Below, piece by piece: positions 18,536 to 26,232 of a DNA stretch of 64,000 nt. The position numbers and the translations under genes are program-made. Below the pieces are notes generated by a model that saw nothing but the letters and a program-made list of their open reading frames with translations, was not told where the DNA came from and did no database searches. Numbering within the stretch: the stretch's first letter is position 1; each line of letters starts with the position of its first letter. Source of the DNA: Chroococcidiopsis sp. TS-821 (lineage in GTDB: Bacteria; Cyanobacteriota; Cyanobacteriia; Cyanobacteriales; Chroococcidiopsidaceae); assembly GCF_002939305.1 (NCBI RefSeq), contig NZ_MVDI01000002.1, positions 186,001 through 250,000 of the forward strand, written 5' to 3'.

Positions 18536-19458
18536 CAGTGATATGTAATTCGAGGGTCAATCCAGGCGTAAAGTAAATCCAAGACGATAGAAACGACGAC
18601 AACAACGGTAGCAAAAATCAGAATAAAGCCTTGAATTGTCGGATAGTCGCGCTGAAAAATCGACTGAATTGCCAAACGTCCAATACCATTCCAGGCGAAC
18701 ACATTTTCTACAACGATCGCACCGCCCATCATGTAGGTAAACTGTAGCCCTAGCATATTGACGACGTTGATCATGCCATTGCGAAACGCATGGCGCGACA
18801 ATACCAAAGTTTCTGCTAATCCTTTCGCCCTTGCAGTCCGCATATAATCTTGCGACAGCACATCCAGCATCGAAGATCGAGTCAAGCGCGATACGGATGC
18901 TGCATTAGCAAGTCCTAACGTCAGTGCAGGTAAAACGAGATTATTCAAATTTGTCCCTGAAACAGGAAACCATCCTAGCCGCACAGAAAAAATCGAGATC
19001 AGCATCAACCCCAGCCAAAAGCTAGGAACCGAAATTCCAATAATTGCACCCGTCATCAACGTCGTATCAATCCAAGTACCGCGCTTATACGCCGCAAAAA
19101 AACCTGCCGTCACGCCGACAACCATCGTAATCATCAAGCTAGTCACCGCAAGCAACAGCGTATTCGGTAGCCTTACAAGCAATAAATCCAATACTGGCTG
19201 ATTTCCCCGAATCGTAGTGCCGAAATCCCCCTGCAATACCCGCCCCATATACATGATGTACTGTTCATAAATTGGGCGGTCGAGTCCCAAATTGCGGCGA
19301 ATTTGTTCAATTTGTTCTGGCGTTGTCGATTGCGACTGCGCGTACATAATTTGCACCGGATCGCCAGGCACAAGATGAATCAACAACGTCACCGCGATCG
19401 TCGTAATCCAAATCGTAAACAAACCACCCAGCAACCGTTTAATAAAATAACGTGTCAT
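18535..19458 (-). CDS. peptide/dipeptide ABC transporter permease (OppB/DppB type)
   Basis: 307 aa inner-membrane permease. The N-terminal helix (FIKRLLGGLFTIWITTIAVTL-like start) leads into LVPGDPVQIMY, a strong DppB family mark, followed by the long periplasmic loop and five further helices. The EAA-type coupling segment is in SQDYMRTARAKGLAET. Ends with LLYAWIDPRI, typical. It follows the binding protein gene after a 97-bp gap and overlaps the next permease by one base. Confidence 0.93.
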   Translation of the reverse strand: MTRYFIKRLLGGLFTIWITTIAVTLLIHLVPGDPVQIMYAQSQSTTPEQIEQIRRNLGLDRPIYEQYIMYMGRVLQGDFGTTIRGNQPVLDLLLVRLPNTLLLAVTSLMITMVVGVTAGFFAAYKRGTWIDTTLMTGAIIGISVPSFWLGLMLISIFSVRLGWFPVSGTNLNNLVLPALTLGLANAASVSRLTRSSMLDVLSQDYMRTARAKGLAETLVLSRHAFRNGMINVVNMLGLQFTYMMGGAIVVENVFAWNGIGRLAIQSIFQRDYPTIQGFILIFATVVVVVSIVLDLLYAWIDPRITYH

Positions 19459-19555
19459 CAGTCTGTGTGATAAAACTCCTCAAAATTGCCACTCCCCATC
19501 TCTTCTCTTTGCGACCTTTGTGGTTCGTTCCAAAAAGCCCCCACCAAAAATGTAT

Positions 19556-21208
19556 CTATTGCAGCCTCACATCATTAAACACAGGTCGATTAAAAGGACC
19601 AATCTTAAAGCCTTGCACCTGCGATCGCGTCGCATAAACCCATAACGAACCTGGTGTATACAGTGGAATGTGTACAGCATTCGACAGCAAATACTCCATT
19701 ACATCATTAACAGCTTCTCGCCGCTGAGTTGCATCAACCGTCGTGCGCGTTCGCTCTAATAATTTATCCAATTCTGGCGATTGATAACCGCTGTACGCCC
19801 CAGGCGAATGCCACAGTTGATAAAGAATATCTGGATCGAACCATGCCCAGTCCATCATGTCAAACGTACTAATCCCAGAAGTTCTTTCATTCTCTTGTTT
19901 GACACGAGCATTGAGCGTACCAATGTCCATCGTTTCAATCTTGGCGTTAATCCCGACTTGCGCCAATTGACTTTGAAAAACTTGTACCATGCGTTCGCGG
20001 TTGTCACCTGTGGAAGTCATCAAAATCACTTCCATCGGTCGATTTGCACCATAACCCATTTCTGCTAATAGTTCTCTTGCGCGATCGGGATTATGCTCGT
20101 AACCATGCTGCGCGCAAAATTCTTGGTCGTTACCAAATACCCCGCGACTAATCGGACAGCGTTCGCGTTCGACTAATCCTTCATCAAAAGCAACTCGCAG
20201 CGCTGCATCAACATCAACGGCATGAGCCACCGCTTGACGCGCGCGGATATCGTTAAACGGCGGACGCGAAACTGTGAACTCAAAGAAAAAGTTCTGTCCA
20301 GTATTCTCAGCAACGTGTAACTCCAAATTGGCATCATTGCGCACTGCATCCAAGTCATCGAGGGGTGGATTGACGATTAGCTGCACTTCCCCTGTTTGTA
20401 GACCAGCCAGCCGCGTTTGCGCTTCGGGAATTTGCCGCACCACTAGCCTTTCTAAATACGGCGCGCCCTCATTTTGTACAGGACGACCATAACGAACGTA
20501 GTCGGGATTTCTATCTAACACAATTTCATCGCCGCGCGTCCAACTCACAAGCTGCCACGGACCTGTACCTACTGCCTGTGATACGCCAAATTGACCGCCA
20601 AACTCTTGATTGCTGTCACAAATCATACTTGCAAAAGGATCTGCCATAAAGGAGACAAATGCCGCAAACGGAGTTTGAAATCTAAATCGGACAGTTTGCG
20701 GGTCAACAACATCGACAGATTCAATTGGTCCCCACGCACCGCGCGTTACGCTAGGATTCTGACTATCAATTGCGCGATCGGCAGTGTATTTCACATCGTT
20801 GGCATCAAACGGCGTACCGTCGTGACACGTAATTCCTTCATTGAGCACAAATGTGACTTCTCTACCATCATCACTAACCTGCCATTCGCGAGCCAGATTA
20901 GCCACAATCTCACCATTGTCATCGAATGCTAATAACGTATCGTAAATCTGGTCAAAGATTTGCCACGATAGCGTTGTTGTTGTGCGATGCGGATCGAGCG
21001 AATCTGCATCTCCATAACGTGCCCAAACGAGTGTTCCACCTTCCGCTGCTGTTGTACCTGGAGGACTAGTGGTAGTCGTAGTCTGCTGATTATTACCACA
21101 AGCACTAACTAAAAGCGCTGTTAATACTGCGCCTAATAGCGATCGCCTTTGGCGCTGTGTTCCGCGCGACCGTGCTGTTTTCTTTCTCAATTTAAGTTGC
21201 CAAAACAT
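19556..21208 (-). CDS. peptide-type ABC transporter substrate-binding lipoprotein
   Basis: 550 aa, family 5 extracellular solute-binding protein. A basic N-terminus with hydrophobic core ends in the lipobox LVSAC (Cys37), so it is lipid-anchored to the cell membrane; a Ser/Thr-rich linker follows. Family marks are DADSLDPHRTT, WQVSDDGREVTFVLNEGITCHDGTPF split over two strands, TGPWQLVSW and the late NAVHIPLYTP. It delivers the ligand to the permeases encoded downstream. The ligand is unknown: peptides are most usual, but glutathione and nickel importers look similar. First gene of the operon; its promoter should lie in 21209-21600. Confidence 0.92.
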   Translation of the reverse strand: MFWQLKLRKKTARSRGTQRQRRSLLGAVLTALLVSACGNNQQTTTTTSPPGTTAAEGGTLVWARYGDADSLDPHRTTTTLSWQIFDQIYDTLLAFDDNGEIVANLAREWQVSDDGREVTFVLNEGITCHDGTPFDANDVKYTADRAIDSQNPSVTRGAWGPIESVDVVDPQTVRFRFQTPFAAFVSFMADPFASMICDSNQEFGGQFGVSQAVGTGPWQLVSWTRGDEIVLDRNPDYVRYGRPVQNEGAPYLERLVVRQIPEAQTRLAGLQTGEVQLIVNPPLDDLDAVRNDANLELHVAENTGQNFFFEFTVSRPPFNDIRARQAVAHAVDVDAALRVAFDEGLVERERCPISRGVFGNDQEFCAQHGYEHNPDRARELLAEMGYGANRPMEVILMTSTGDNRERMVQVFQSQLAQVGINAKIETMDIGTLNARVKQENERTSGISTFDMMDWAWFDPDILYQLWHSPGAYSGYQSPELDKLLERTRTTVDATQRREAVNDVMEYLLSNAVHIPLYTPGSLWVYATRSQVQGFKIGPFNRPVFNDVRLQ

Positions 21209-22076
21209 TAATTACCTTTGGTCTCAACAATGCCCTAAATGTTATGAAAACAAGATATTCGTCGTTACGAATTTTAGGTTTTTTATGTGTAGTTTCAGTG
21301 TTCAGAAATTCAATTAATACACTTTTAGCTAAACACAATGTTGCTAAAAACGCTCTCATTATCTCGTACTTAGGCGCGATCTACTCAAAATTGTGTTGCC
21401 AGATCTGCCTTTAACAAAATTTGTTCATTAGAGAGAGAATATCTCCTTCAATCACAGATTTTACATAGCTTATATTAATTGTGATTTTAAACACAAAAAA
21501 GTTTAGGAAAATTTAGAGAAACCATCGTTTTGTGATTCACCAAAATAACTCATCAATTTAGTTGTCAAACTTTCTCAGGGAAAAGTTATATAAACACGAA
21601 ATCGCCCCTAGAGTAATAACTAAGACAAAAACCTCAGTATGAATAGTCTGCTCAATAGATGGTACTTGGCTGCGTATTATCACAAGCTAGTAAGCTCAAG
21701 AATGACTTCACTACAACGCAGCTTTCCTTCCAAATGTTTGATATTGAGAAAACAAACTGTCTTGCAGTGTCAGTAGGATCAGATACCGAAAGATATGCGA
21801 TCGCCTCTTTGTTGCGGTTCTATATACAGCAATCAGCAGTATGGCGTTGTGCTTGCAAGCGCTTCTGAGGCTTGTGTTTCGTTCGTCAGTAGTGTTAGTT
21901 CAACACCGTGGCTTTGAATTCTAAATTACTTTGCATATCTTTCTTAAGATATATTTCGCTGGTAAGTAGAGTTCGTAGATTATGGTACATTTGTACTATT
22001 AATTTGGAAATCGGGGAGCCACATCATTTCGCGCAAGCAGATTTTTTAATCTTCTATTAACTACAAGGAGCGCACG
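21209..22076. other. long intergenic region upstream of two divergent units
   Basis: About 870 bp between the importer binding-protein gene (minus) and the VOC gene (plus). AT-rich at 21240-21600. Small open frames at 21639-21779 and 21659-21868 lack ribosome sites and recognisable similarity. Promoters for both divergent units are expected but not resolved. The disordered look and the decayed genes that follow suggest an old insertion or rearrangement boundary. Confidence 0.4.
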
Positions 22077-22487
22077 ATGCAGTTGAATCCCTATCTGACT
22101 TTCAACGGACAATGCGAGACAGCGTTTAAGTTCTACGAGCAGTGTTTGGGCGGCAAAATCGAAGCAATGATGAGCTATGGTGAGTCGCCAATGGCAGAGG
22201 AAGTGCCGTCGGAGTGGCGCAACAAAATCATACACGCCAGCTTAATTGTGAACGAGCGAGTATTGATGGGTTCTGACTGTTCGCCTGGGCAATATGAACA
22301 AACAAAAGGCTTTTCTGTATTACTCGACATTGACAGTCCAGTAAAAGCAGAGCGCATTTTTCAGGCATTGGTTGCAAACGGGACAGTGCGGATGCCCATG
22401 CAGAAGACATTTTGGGCTGCCCGTTTTGGTATGCTTGTCGATCAATTTGGCATCCCGTGGATGATTAACTCCGAACCAGCCGCTTGA
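22077..22487 (+). CDS. VOC (glyoxalase/PhnB-like) family protein
   Basis: 136 aa. The opening NPYLTFNGQCETAFKFYEQCLGG is split by family convention into strand and helix and is diagnostic of the PhnB/3-demethylubiquinone-methyltransferase-like VOC subfamily; the ending FGMLVDQFGIPWMIN also fits. These bind a metal or small ligand with a paired beta-alpha-beta unit; the substrate is unknown. AAGGAG lies 6 nt before the ATG. Intact, in contrast to the two genes after it. VOC and DUF1579 genes often lie together in soil bacteria. Confidence 0.88.
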   Translation: MQLNPYLTFNGQCETAFKFYEQCLGGKIEAMMSYGESPMAEEVPSEWRNKIIHASLIVNERVLMGSDCSPGQYEQTKGFSVLLDIDSPVKAERIFQALVANGTVRMPMQKTFWAARFGMLVDQFGIPWMINSEPAA

Positions 22488-22560
22488 TGCATCAGACGTT
22501 ACGGTGCAACGAAGAGCCGAGCAAGCAATAGAGACAAATAAAGCATATTAGGAGTCAGCG

Positions 22561-23040
22561 ATGAAGACTGAACTACAGAACGAACACTGTTGGTTACAGA
22601 AGCTTGTTGGCGAGTGGACATACGAAGAGGTGACGATCGAGGTAGATCAGCCACCGGAAAAGGCTGCGGGAACCGAGCGCGTGCGATGATCGCTTGATGG
22701 AATTTGGATTCTAGCTGAAGGACGCGGTGAGATGCCTGGCTGTGGTAGTGCAACAACGATGGTGACACTTGGCTACGATTCGCAGAAGCAGCGTTATGTG
22801 GGCACTTGGATTGGCTCGATGATGTCTCACCTTTGGGTATACGATGGCGAACTAGATGCGGCTGGAAGGGTGTTGACGCTCAAAGCAGAGGGACCGGCAA
22901 TGACTGGTGAAGGGCTGGCAAAGTACAAAGACGCGATCGAGTTCAAAAACGACAATCATCGGGTGCTGACATCGTCTGTGTTGGGCGATGACGGAGAGTG
23001 GCACAAGTTTATGACAATAAATTATCGACGGCAGTCGTAG
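22561..23040 (+). pseudogene. DUF1579 family gene with an in-frame stop
   Basis: An ATG at 22561 with AGGAG about 9 nt upstream opens a 160-codon frame that reads as one DUF1579 protein: WLQKLVGEWTYEE at the start, SLDGIWILAEGRGEMPG in the middle, and YDSQKQRYVGTWIGSMM, with a C-terminal half matching the family. Codon 43, at 22687-22689, is TGA, between AGTERVR and SLDGIW. A TGG to TGA change would explain it. Only a product starting at the internal Met (22732) could still be made, lacking the first third. Treated as a pseudogene unless the base is a sequencing error. Confidence 0.82.
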
Positions 23041-23072
23041 CAGAATTCCAGATTCTAGCACCATGTAGCAGA

Positions 23073-23306
23073 ACCGAGGAAACAGCGATTGAGCATTGGC
23101 GGCTTTCCAAAGCACGACTCAGCCGGATGCACGATGTCATGTCTAGCTATGTTGACGAAGAACCTGGTTTTGTCACTTTGGTCAGTCGCCGAGGTGGGGT
23201 AAATATAGATACGATTGCTAAAATGGTTGCCATTCTGATGACGCAACGTCTAGTCTTTCCCCAACCATCAGTGAGCAAACTTAATTTTTGGACTCTAGCT
23301 TACTAG
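23073..23306 (+). pseudogene. serine hydrolase (beta-lactamase family) remnant with internal deletion
   Basis: In one frame, about 23106-23210 encodes LSRMHDVMSSYV then PGFVTLVSRRGGVNID, which matches the N-terminus of class C beta-lactamase-like serine hydrolases. It then jumps straight to MVAILMTQRL and LNFWTLAY with a TAG at 23304-23306, matching the extreme C-terminus of the same family. The roughly 300 residues in between, including the SxxK and YxN active-site motifs, are absent. The remnant keeps one frame across the junction near 23215. No ribosome site is seen. Confidence 0.7.
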
Positions 23307-23415
23307 GCACTCGCAACTTGAGGTATCGAATAACACTCGCACTCGACAGTGCCTTACAACACATAGTGGCGATCGCTAATATTTACTTCCCCAAGTAGAA
23401 ACGGAGGAGGTTTAA

Positions 23416-24330
23416 ATGATAAATCAAGTGCTGAAGAACAAAGTTGCCCTAGTTGCAGGAGCAACACGCGGTGCCGGTCGCGGTATTGCCATTGAACTAG
23501 GTGCTTCGGGTACAATTGTTTATGCCACAGGTCGAACTACCCACGCTCAACGCTCCGAGTACAACCGTCCTGAAACTATTGAAGAAACGGCAGAACTGGT
23601 AAATCAAGTGGGCGGTTATGGTATACCCGTTCAGGTCGATCATCTCGATTCGACACAGGTTCAAGCTCTGGTAACGCGAATTGAGAACGAGCAAGGTCGG
23701 TTAGATATCCTAGTTAATGATATCGGTGGAGAATATCTAGCAGAGTTTAATCAGCCCGTGTGGCAGCTTTCTTTGGAAAAGGGACTGCGATTGCTAAGAC
23801 TAGCGCTCGACACGCATATTATTACTAGCCACTTTGCGCTGCCGCTTTTAATCAAACAACCAGGTGGTCTAGTCGTCGAAATCACTGATGGTACGGCAGA
23901 ATATAACAATAAAAACTACCGACTATCACTGTTCTACGATCTGGCAAAAACCTCAGTAATTCGCATGGCTTGGGCGCTAGCACAAGAGCTTCAACCTCAT
24001 CAATGCACATCTGTGGCGCTGACTCCAGGATGGTTGCGATCGGAAATCATGCTAGATCATTTTGGGGTAAGCGAAGCCAACTGGCAAGACGCAACGGCAA
24101 AAGAACCGCACTTTGTTATTTCTGAAACCCCTCATTACATCGGTCGTGCTGTGGCGTGTCTTGCTGGAGATCCAAACGTTGCTCGCTGGAATGGTCAGTC
24201 GCTGTCGAGTGGTCAACTGGCAAAATTCTATGGCTTTACAGATTTAGATGGTTCGCAGCCTGATGCTTGGCGCTACATTCGTGAGGTTGAGGCTGTTGGT
24301 AAACCCGCAGATGCAACTGGGTATCGTTAG
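23416..24330 (+). CDS. SDR family NAD(P)-dependent oxidoreductase
   Basis: 304 aa short-chain dehydrogenase. The coenzyme motif GATRGAGRGIA is near residue 15, followed by VDHLDS and LVNDIGG (a variant of the usual NNAG), and the catalytic YDLAK near residue 175 (Tyr and Lys of YxxxK). It is about 50 residues longer than the classical family, with a C-terminal tail that mentions a dimer-type surface. GGAGGTTTAA lies just before the ATG. Substrate unknown. It closes the accessory patch that begins with the VOC gene. Confidence 0.87.
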   Translation: MINQVLKNKVALVAGATRGAGRGIAIELGASGTIVYATGRTTHAQRSEYNRPETIEETAELVNQVGGYGIPVQVDHLDSTQVQALVTRIENEQGRLDILVNDIGGEYLAEFNQPVWQLSLEKGLRLLRLALDTHIITSHFALPLLIKQPGGLVVEITDGTAEYNNKNYRLSLFYDLAKTSVIRMAWALAQELQPHQCTSVALTPGWLRSEIMLDHFGVSEANWQDATAKEPHFVISETPHYIGRAVACLAGDPNVARWNGQSLSSGQLAKFYGFTDLDGSQPDAWRYIREVEAVGKPADATGYR

Positions 24331-24367
24331 CGTTGCTCAAACTTAAGTGTGCTGCATCTGTAGTGCT

Positions 24368-24562
24368 TCAACCTTGGTTTTCTAAGCTTCGCAGATATTC
24401 TGCGTATTCAATCTGAAATTCGAGTGCATTTTTGAAATCGGTGGAACGCTGTGACAGGGCTTCGACAACTGCTTCCTTGCTAGCTTCTGTTAAAGCGATC
24501 GCTTGGGGTTGACGAGGAAGGCGAAACTGTGTGGTCTTTAAAGATAATCGTAACGATTGTTC
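24368..24562 (-). pseudogene. gene fragment without a start codon
   Basis: A 64-codon open stretch on the minus strand, from just after a TAG to a TGA at 24368-24370. It reads as ordinary protein: QAIALTEASKEAVVEALSQ and then FQIEYAEYLRSLE, helical and acidic. It contains no ATG, GTG or TTG in frame, so it cannot be made as it stands. Probably the C-terminal end of a gene whose front was lost. Family not recognised. Confidence 0.4.
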
Positions 24563-24710
24563 CTAGTGCCTTTCCTTTTGAACCGCAGCGATCGCCCGCG
24601 TCCACCAGAAATATTTCATGCCTAAAACTTGCCTAAAAACTGACCCTGTATTAGCAACAATCAACCTAATTCAACGGTAATCGCCAAAATGCCAGTAATT
24701 TTGAAAACCT

Positions 24711-24733
24711 TACAAAATCAGCGGTTCACCGCT
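24711..24733 (-). terminator. terminator after the tRNA
   Basis: On the minus strand, 21 nt past the tRNA 3' end, AGCGGT-GA-ACCGCT (24733-24720) forms a 6-bp stem followed by GATTTTG. Position and tail fit a tRNA terminator. Confidence 0.55.
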
Positions 24734-24753
24734 TTGTTATTGATGATTAAAAG

Positions 24754-24827
24754 TGGCTCAGGAGTGATTTGAACACTCGACCTTGGGCTTATGAGTCCCC
24801 TGCTCTGACCAACTGAGCTACTGAGCC
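24754..24827 (-). tRNA. tRNA with CAU anticodon (Met, elongator type)
   Basis: 74 nt cloverleaf on the minus strand. Acceptor stem GGCTCAG/CTGAGCC is perfect; D arm GCTC/GAGC; anticodon loop CTCATAA with CAU; T arm GAGTG/CACTC with TTCAAAT loop; discriminator A; no encoded CCA. The first acceptor pair is G-C, which excludes the bacterial initiator, where that pair is mismatched. A CAU tRNA could also be Ile (lysidine-modified). The anticodon stem has three good G-C pairs but an A-G at its inner end and a G-A at its outer end. Confidence 0.92.
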
Positions 24828-25071
24828 AAGTATTAGACAACAATTTATAACTATAGCATATACTATACGCGATCGCTAGTAGCCGTACTTAAATTAAATA
24901 GAAATAGCACGATTTGTGCGTAAAGACAGCTATTGAGTCATAAAAATGTGAGATTTCCTAATTTTTTTTCTGATTTATATCAGCGACGAAATTTCCCTAA
25001 CGCAGTAGCATATTCATTTATGTAGCGATAATACTTGATGTCATCATTCCCAGTAAGGGTTGAATTAACAG

Positions 25072-26151
25072 ATGAACCTGTACGGATTTCTTCAATCGCT
25101 CGGCATTGCCAATCCTAGCGGAACTGGTTGGCTAGCGGTGGTTTTTACCTTTTTATTAGCCTGGGTAGTCACCTGGCTGTTAACTCCGCCCGTGCGTGCG
25201 TTTGCCTTGCAAGTTGGTTGGGCAGATCAACCTAACGAAAGGCGACTCAATCGCGAACCATTACCCAACGCTGGAGGCTTAGTAATTTATTTCGGAGTTC
25301 TAGCTGCGTTAGTACTTGCTACGCTATTACGCCCGATCGTGATTGAAGGTGTCCTTGCTGAAGTCCTAACCATCTTACTGGGAGGATCGATACTAGTCCT
25401 TGTTGGCTTTATTGATGACCAATTTGGTTTACCACCCTGGGTGCGGTTATTTACTCAAATTCTGACAGCCCTACTACTCATCAGCAGTGGTATCAAAATT
25501 GAAGCACCGTTGGGTACTTTGGTTGACTCGCTACTGGCGATATGTCTTACCGTGCTATGGGTAGTAGGAATTACCAATGCCATTAATCTGATGGATGGAA
25601 TGGATGGCTTGGCTGGAGGAGTTAGCTTTATTACCGCAATGAGTTTGCTAGCGGTATCGGCTCAATTTGAAACACGGGCAGCTGCAACGTTACTACTCGC
25701 CGCATTAGGAGGAGGCGCATTAGGATTTTTACGGCACAACTTTCATCCTTCACAAATTATTATGGGCGATGCTGGAGCCTATTTTTTTGGTTACGTTTTA
25801 GCAGCAACAACTATTTTAGGTAATCTCAAAGTAACTACGGTATTTGCGCTAGTACCGCCTGTTTTATTTCTGCTGTTACCAGTCATCGATACAACTCAAG
25901 TATTTGTACTGCGATTGATGGCAGGTAAAAATCCGCTGAGTACCCCTGGAAAAGACCATTTGCATCACCGATTACTTGCTTGGGGCTTTTCTCAAAGACA
26001 TACAGCGCTTACATTGTGGACGGTGACAATTGTCTCGAATTGGCTAGCAATGCAGCTACAGGGGATGAGCGCGATCGCCGCACTCGTAACTATCGCCAGT
26101 ATCATCGTGCTACTGAGCTTTACAATTTGGCGCAGGCTGCGATCGCTCTAA
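25072..26151 (+). CDS. wecA: MraY/WecA-family GlcNAc-1-phosphate transferase
   Basis: 359 aa integral membrane protein with about ten hydrophobic helices. Transfers a sugar-1-phosphate (in WecA, GlcNAc-1-P from UDP-GlcNAc) to a polyprenyl phosphate carrier. Family marks in order: WADQPNERRLNREPLPNAGG near residue 50, GFIDDQFGLPPW with the catalytic Asp pair near 118, NAINLMDGMDGLAGG near 170, MGDAGAYFFGY near 230, and HLHHRLL near 310, whose histidines separate WecA-type from MraY. Probable role: first step of an exopolysaccharide, O-antigen or cell-wall glycan. Exact sugar not certain. It converges with the M23 gene. Confidence 0.88.
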   Translation: MNLYGFLQSLGIANPSGTGWLAVVFTFLLAWVVTWLLTPPVRAFALQVGWADQPNERRLNREPLPNAGGLVIYFGVLAALVLATLLRPIVIEGVLAEVLTILLGGSILVLVGFIDDQFGLPPWVRLFTQILTALLLISSGIKIEAPLGTLVDSLLAICLTVLWVVGITNAINLMDGMDGLAGGVSFITAMSLLAVSAQFETRAAATLLLAALGGGALGFLRHNFHPSQIIMGDAGAYFFGYVLAATTILGNLKVTTVFALVPPVLFLLLPVIDTTQVFVLRLMAGKNPLSTPGKDHLHHRLLAWGFSQRHTALTLWTVTIVSNWLAMQLQGMSAIAALVTIASIIVLLSFTIWRRLRSL

Positions 26152-26232
26152 ATGCACTCCTGACCTGAGGAGATTCCGCTAGTTATGGGAAGAACTAACG
26201 TTTTTCTCCTCAATCTTGACTAGATTAAATTG

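Larger units (their letters stand above)
24331..25071. other. intergenic region holding a gene fragment and a tRNA
   Basis: About 740 bp between the SDR and WecA-like genes. It contains the minus-strand gene fragment at 24368-24562, the tRNA at 24754-24827 and its terminator. The last 200 bp before the WecA-like gene are AT-rich and probably carry its promoter. Confidence 0.5.

Noticed and set aside
21639-21868. Two overlapping small frames (46 and 69 aa)
   Set aside because: No ribosome site, no family, conflicting frames.
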